Shown here in pieces: positions 5,320 to 6,547 of a DNA stretch of 6,547 bases. The DNA is taken from contig DFGW01000060.1 in assembly GCA_002372465.1 (NCBI GenBank), forward strand, positions 1-6,547. The letters run 5' to 3'. The stretch is from Butyrivibrio sp. UBA3740. Lineage in GTDB: Bacteria; Bacillota; Clostridia; Lachnospirales; Lachnospiraceae. Both the position numbers and the translations under genes were made by a program. A model generated the notes under the pieces. The model worked only from the letters and a program-made list of their open reading frames with translations, did not search any database and was not told where the DNA came from. How positions within the stretch are numbered: position 1 is the first letter of the stretch; each line of letters starts with the position of its first letter.

Positions 5320-5336
5320 ACACAAGGAGGGTAAAA

Positions 5337-6547
5337 ATGAAAAAGAAACTCATGTCAGTCCTTCTCGCCGGCTCAATGGTTATCAGCCTTGCAGCTTGCG
5401 GAACAACAGGAACAACTGACGCAACAACAACATCTGACAACACAGCAACTGAGACAGAAGCAGCTCCTGCTGATACACAGGCAGCTGACACTACAGCTAC
5501 TGAGACAGCTCCCGCCGCTGAGGAGACCGCCACTGCTTCAGTAGGATCTGTAAGACTTCTTAACGGCAAGCCTGAGATCAACGATCAGATGCAGGCACTT
5601 GCTGCAAAGTACAACGAAGAGACAGGAAACGAACTCATCGTTGAGACAATCGGTGGTGACACAAACGCTTCTGATGAGCTTAAGAAAATGTACCAGGCTG
5701 ACAACATGCCTGACATCTTCGTTATCGAAGCAAACCAGGCAGCTAACTGGGACGGCATGCTTGCTGATCTTGCCGGCGAAGCTTGGACAGACAAGACAGG
5801 ATTCGAACTTGTCGACGACAACATGGGAACAATCGGTTTCCCTTACACAGTAGAGGCTACAGCTCTTGGTTACAACGCTGACCTTCTTAAGGCAGCCGGT
5901 GTTGATCCTGCTTCTCTTACATCTCCTGCAGCATGGAAAGAGGCTTGTGAGACACTTGATTCCAAGAAGGATGAGCTTGGCATCACAGCAGTATTTGGTT
6001 GGTGCGCAGAGCCTACAAACCTTGGATGGTCTTCAGGAACACACGTATTTGGTCAGTACCTTGACGCTGGTCTTAAGGCTGACGACACAACTTACATCGA
6101 TCTTCTTAATGATGGTGGTAAGATTGACGAAGCAAGAATGAAGGACTTCGCAGAGTTCATTGGAATGATGAACCAGTATTCAGATCCTGCTCTTCTCGTC
6201 GATGGAACATATGACAACCAGGTAGCAGGCTTCAAGGAAGGCAAGTATGTATTCATCACACAGGGTAACTGGTGTGTAACATCTCCTGATGACATCAGCT
6301 TCGAGGCTGGTTTCGCTCCTTACGCATTTGAGGATGGAATCAACACAATCATCGCCGGACCACCTTCATACTGGGTAGCATATGCTAATGGTAATGTTGA
6401 TGGCGCAAAGGCATTCTTCAACTGGTGCGCAGGCGACTCAGCTCAGAACATCCTTGTAAACGATGCTGGTCTTGTATCTCCATTTGATGATTGCCAGTAC
6501 GAGGCAGTTAACCCATTCTACAAGAGCATGAACAGCTACATCACAGC
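5337..6547 (+). CDS. Extracellular solute-binding lipoprotein of a sugar ABC transporter (family 1), 3' end outside window
   Basis: The first 403 residues are present with no stop. A lipoprotein signal peptide, MKKKLMSVLLAGSMVISLAAC, carries the lipobox LAAC with Cys21 as lipid anchor. Residues 22-68 form a low-complexity Thr/Ala/Glu/Asp linker, so the protein is tethered outside the membrane. From about 69 on it reads as a family 1 (CUT1-type) binding protein: NEETGNELIVE (93-103), DELKKMYQADNMPDIFVIE (113-131) and GFPYTVEATALGYNADLLKAAG (167-188). Many Trp, Tyr and Phe residues follow that could stack on sugar rings. AGGAGG (5325-5330) is 6 bases before ATG. Codon choice is strongly skewed (CTT, ACA, GCT), more than in the neighbours, which suggests high expression. 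Permease genes probably follow. With the phosphorylase nearby, an alpha-glucoside is the likely ligand; the exact sugar is not visible. Confidence 0.93.
   Translation, partial: MKKKLMSVLLAGSMVISLAACGTTGTTDATTTSDNTATETEAAPADTQAADTTATETAPAAEETATASVGSVRLLNGKPEINDQMQALAAKYNEETGNELIVETIGGDTNASDELKKMYQADNMPDIFVIEANQAANWDGMLADLAGEAWTDKTGFELVDDNMGTIGFPYTVEATALGYNADLLKAAGVDPASLTSPAAWKEACETLDSKKDELGITAVFGWCAEPTNLGWSSGTHVFGQYLDAGLKADDTTYIDLLNDGGKIDEARMKDFAEFIGMMNQYSDPALLVDGTYDNQVAGFKEGKYVFITQGNWCVTSPDDISFEAGFAPYAFEDGINTIIAGPPSYWVAYANGNVDGAKAFFNWCAGDSAQNILVNDAGLVSPFDDCQYEAVNPFYKSMNSYIT

Noticed and set aside
5279..6295. Several 67-100-codon open frames in other frames or antisense within the binding-protein gene
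   Set aside because: They arise from the strongly biased Ala/Thr/Leu codons of the real gene and include Ser/Val/Ala low-complexity shadows of its linker.

Overview
The window looks like a piece of a Clostridia (Firmicutes) chromosome, most likely Lachnospiraceae of the Butyrivibrio/Roseburia kind. This rests on AT-rich intergenic DNA, strong AGGAGG-type ribosome binding sites, sigma-A-like promoters, a lipoprotein sugar-binding protein with a Thr/Ala/Glu linker, and a Clostridia-type formate/nitrite channel. The organism call is an inference from style; no marker gene is present.

Layout. Positions 1-59 (minus) hold the first 19 codons of a protein whose N-terminus resembles C39-peptidase bacteriocin/lanthipeptide export ABC transporters. 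It is divergent from a complete formate/nitrite-family channel gene (219-1001, plus). That gene ends at a strong terminator (1022-1055) that can serve both strands. Converging on the same hairpin is a two-gene minus-strand operon: a P-loop kinase of the uridine kinase/phosphoribulokinase type (2760-3737), then a GH13 subfamily 18 (sucrose phosphorylase-like) enzyme (1057-2715). A 126-bp divergent promoter region separates the operon from a LacI-family repressor gene (3864-4883, plus). The 453 bases after the repressor hold no gene. They contain three tandem inverted repeats, a rho-independent terminator, two LacI-type operator candidates 32 bp apart, a 36-bp near-palindrome, a good sigma-A promoter and a leader with an imperfect direct repeat. 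Last is an extracellular solute-binding lipoprotein (5337 to the window end, incomplete), presumably the first gene of an ABC sugar-importer operon.

How it fits together (inference). Positions 1057-6547 read as one carbohydrate-uptake locus. The lipoprotein delivers an alpha-glucoside to an ABC permease encoded beyond the window, the phosphorylase splits it with phosphate into glucose 1-phosphate plus an acceptor, and the kinase plausibly phosphorylates that acceptor. The LacI-family protein senses the substrate or a product. The substrate is not settled. Sucrose (acceptor fructose) is the default, but the phosphorylase carries a roughly 60-residue insertion and altered acceptor-site loops, and the kinase is not a standard fructokinase, so glucosylglycerate, glucosylglycerol or another glucoside is possible.

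The most notable points are the phosphorylase-kinase pairing, the dense regulatory architecture before the binding-protein gene, and the hairpin array after the repressor gene.
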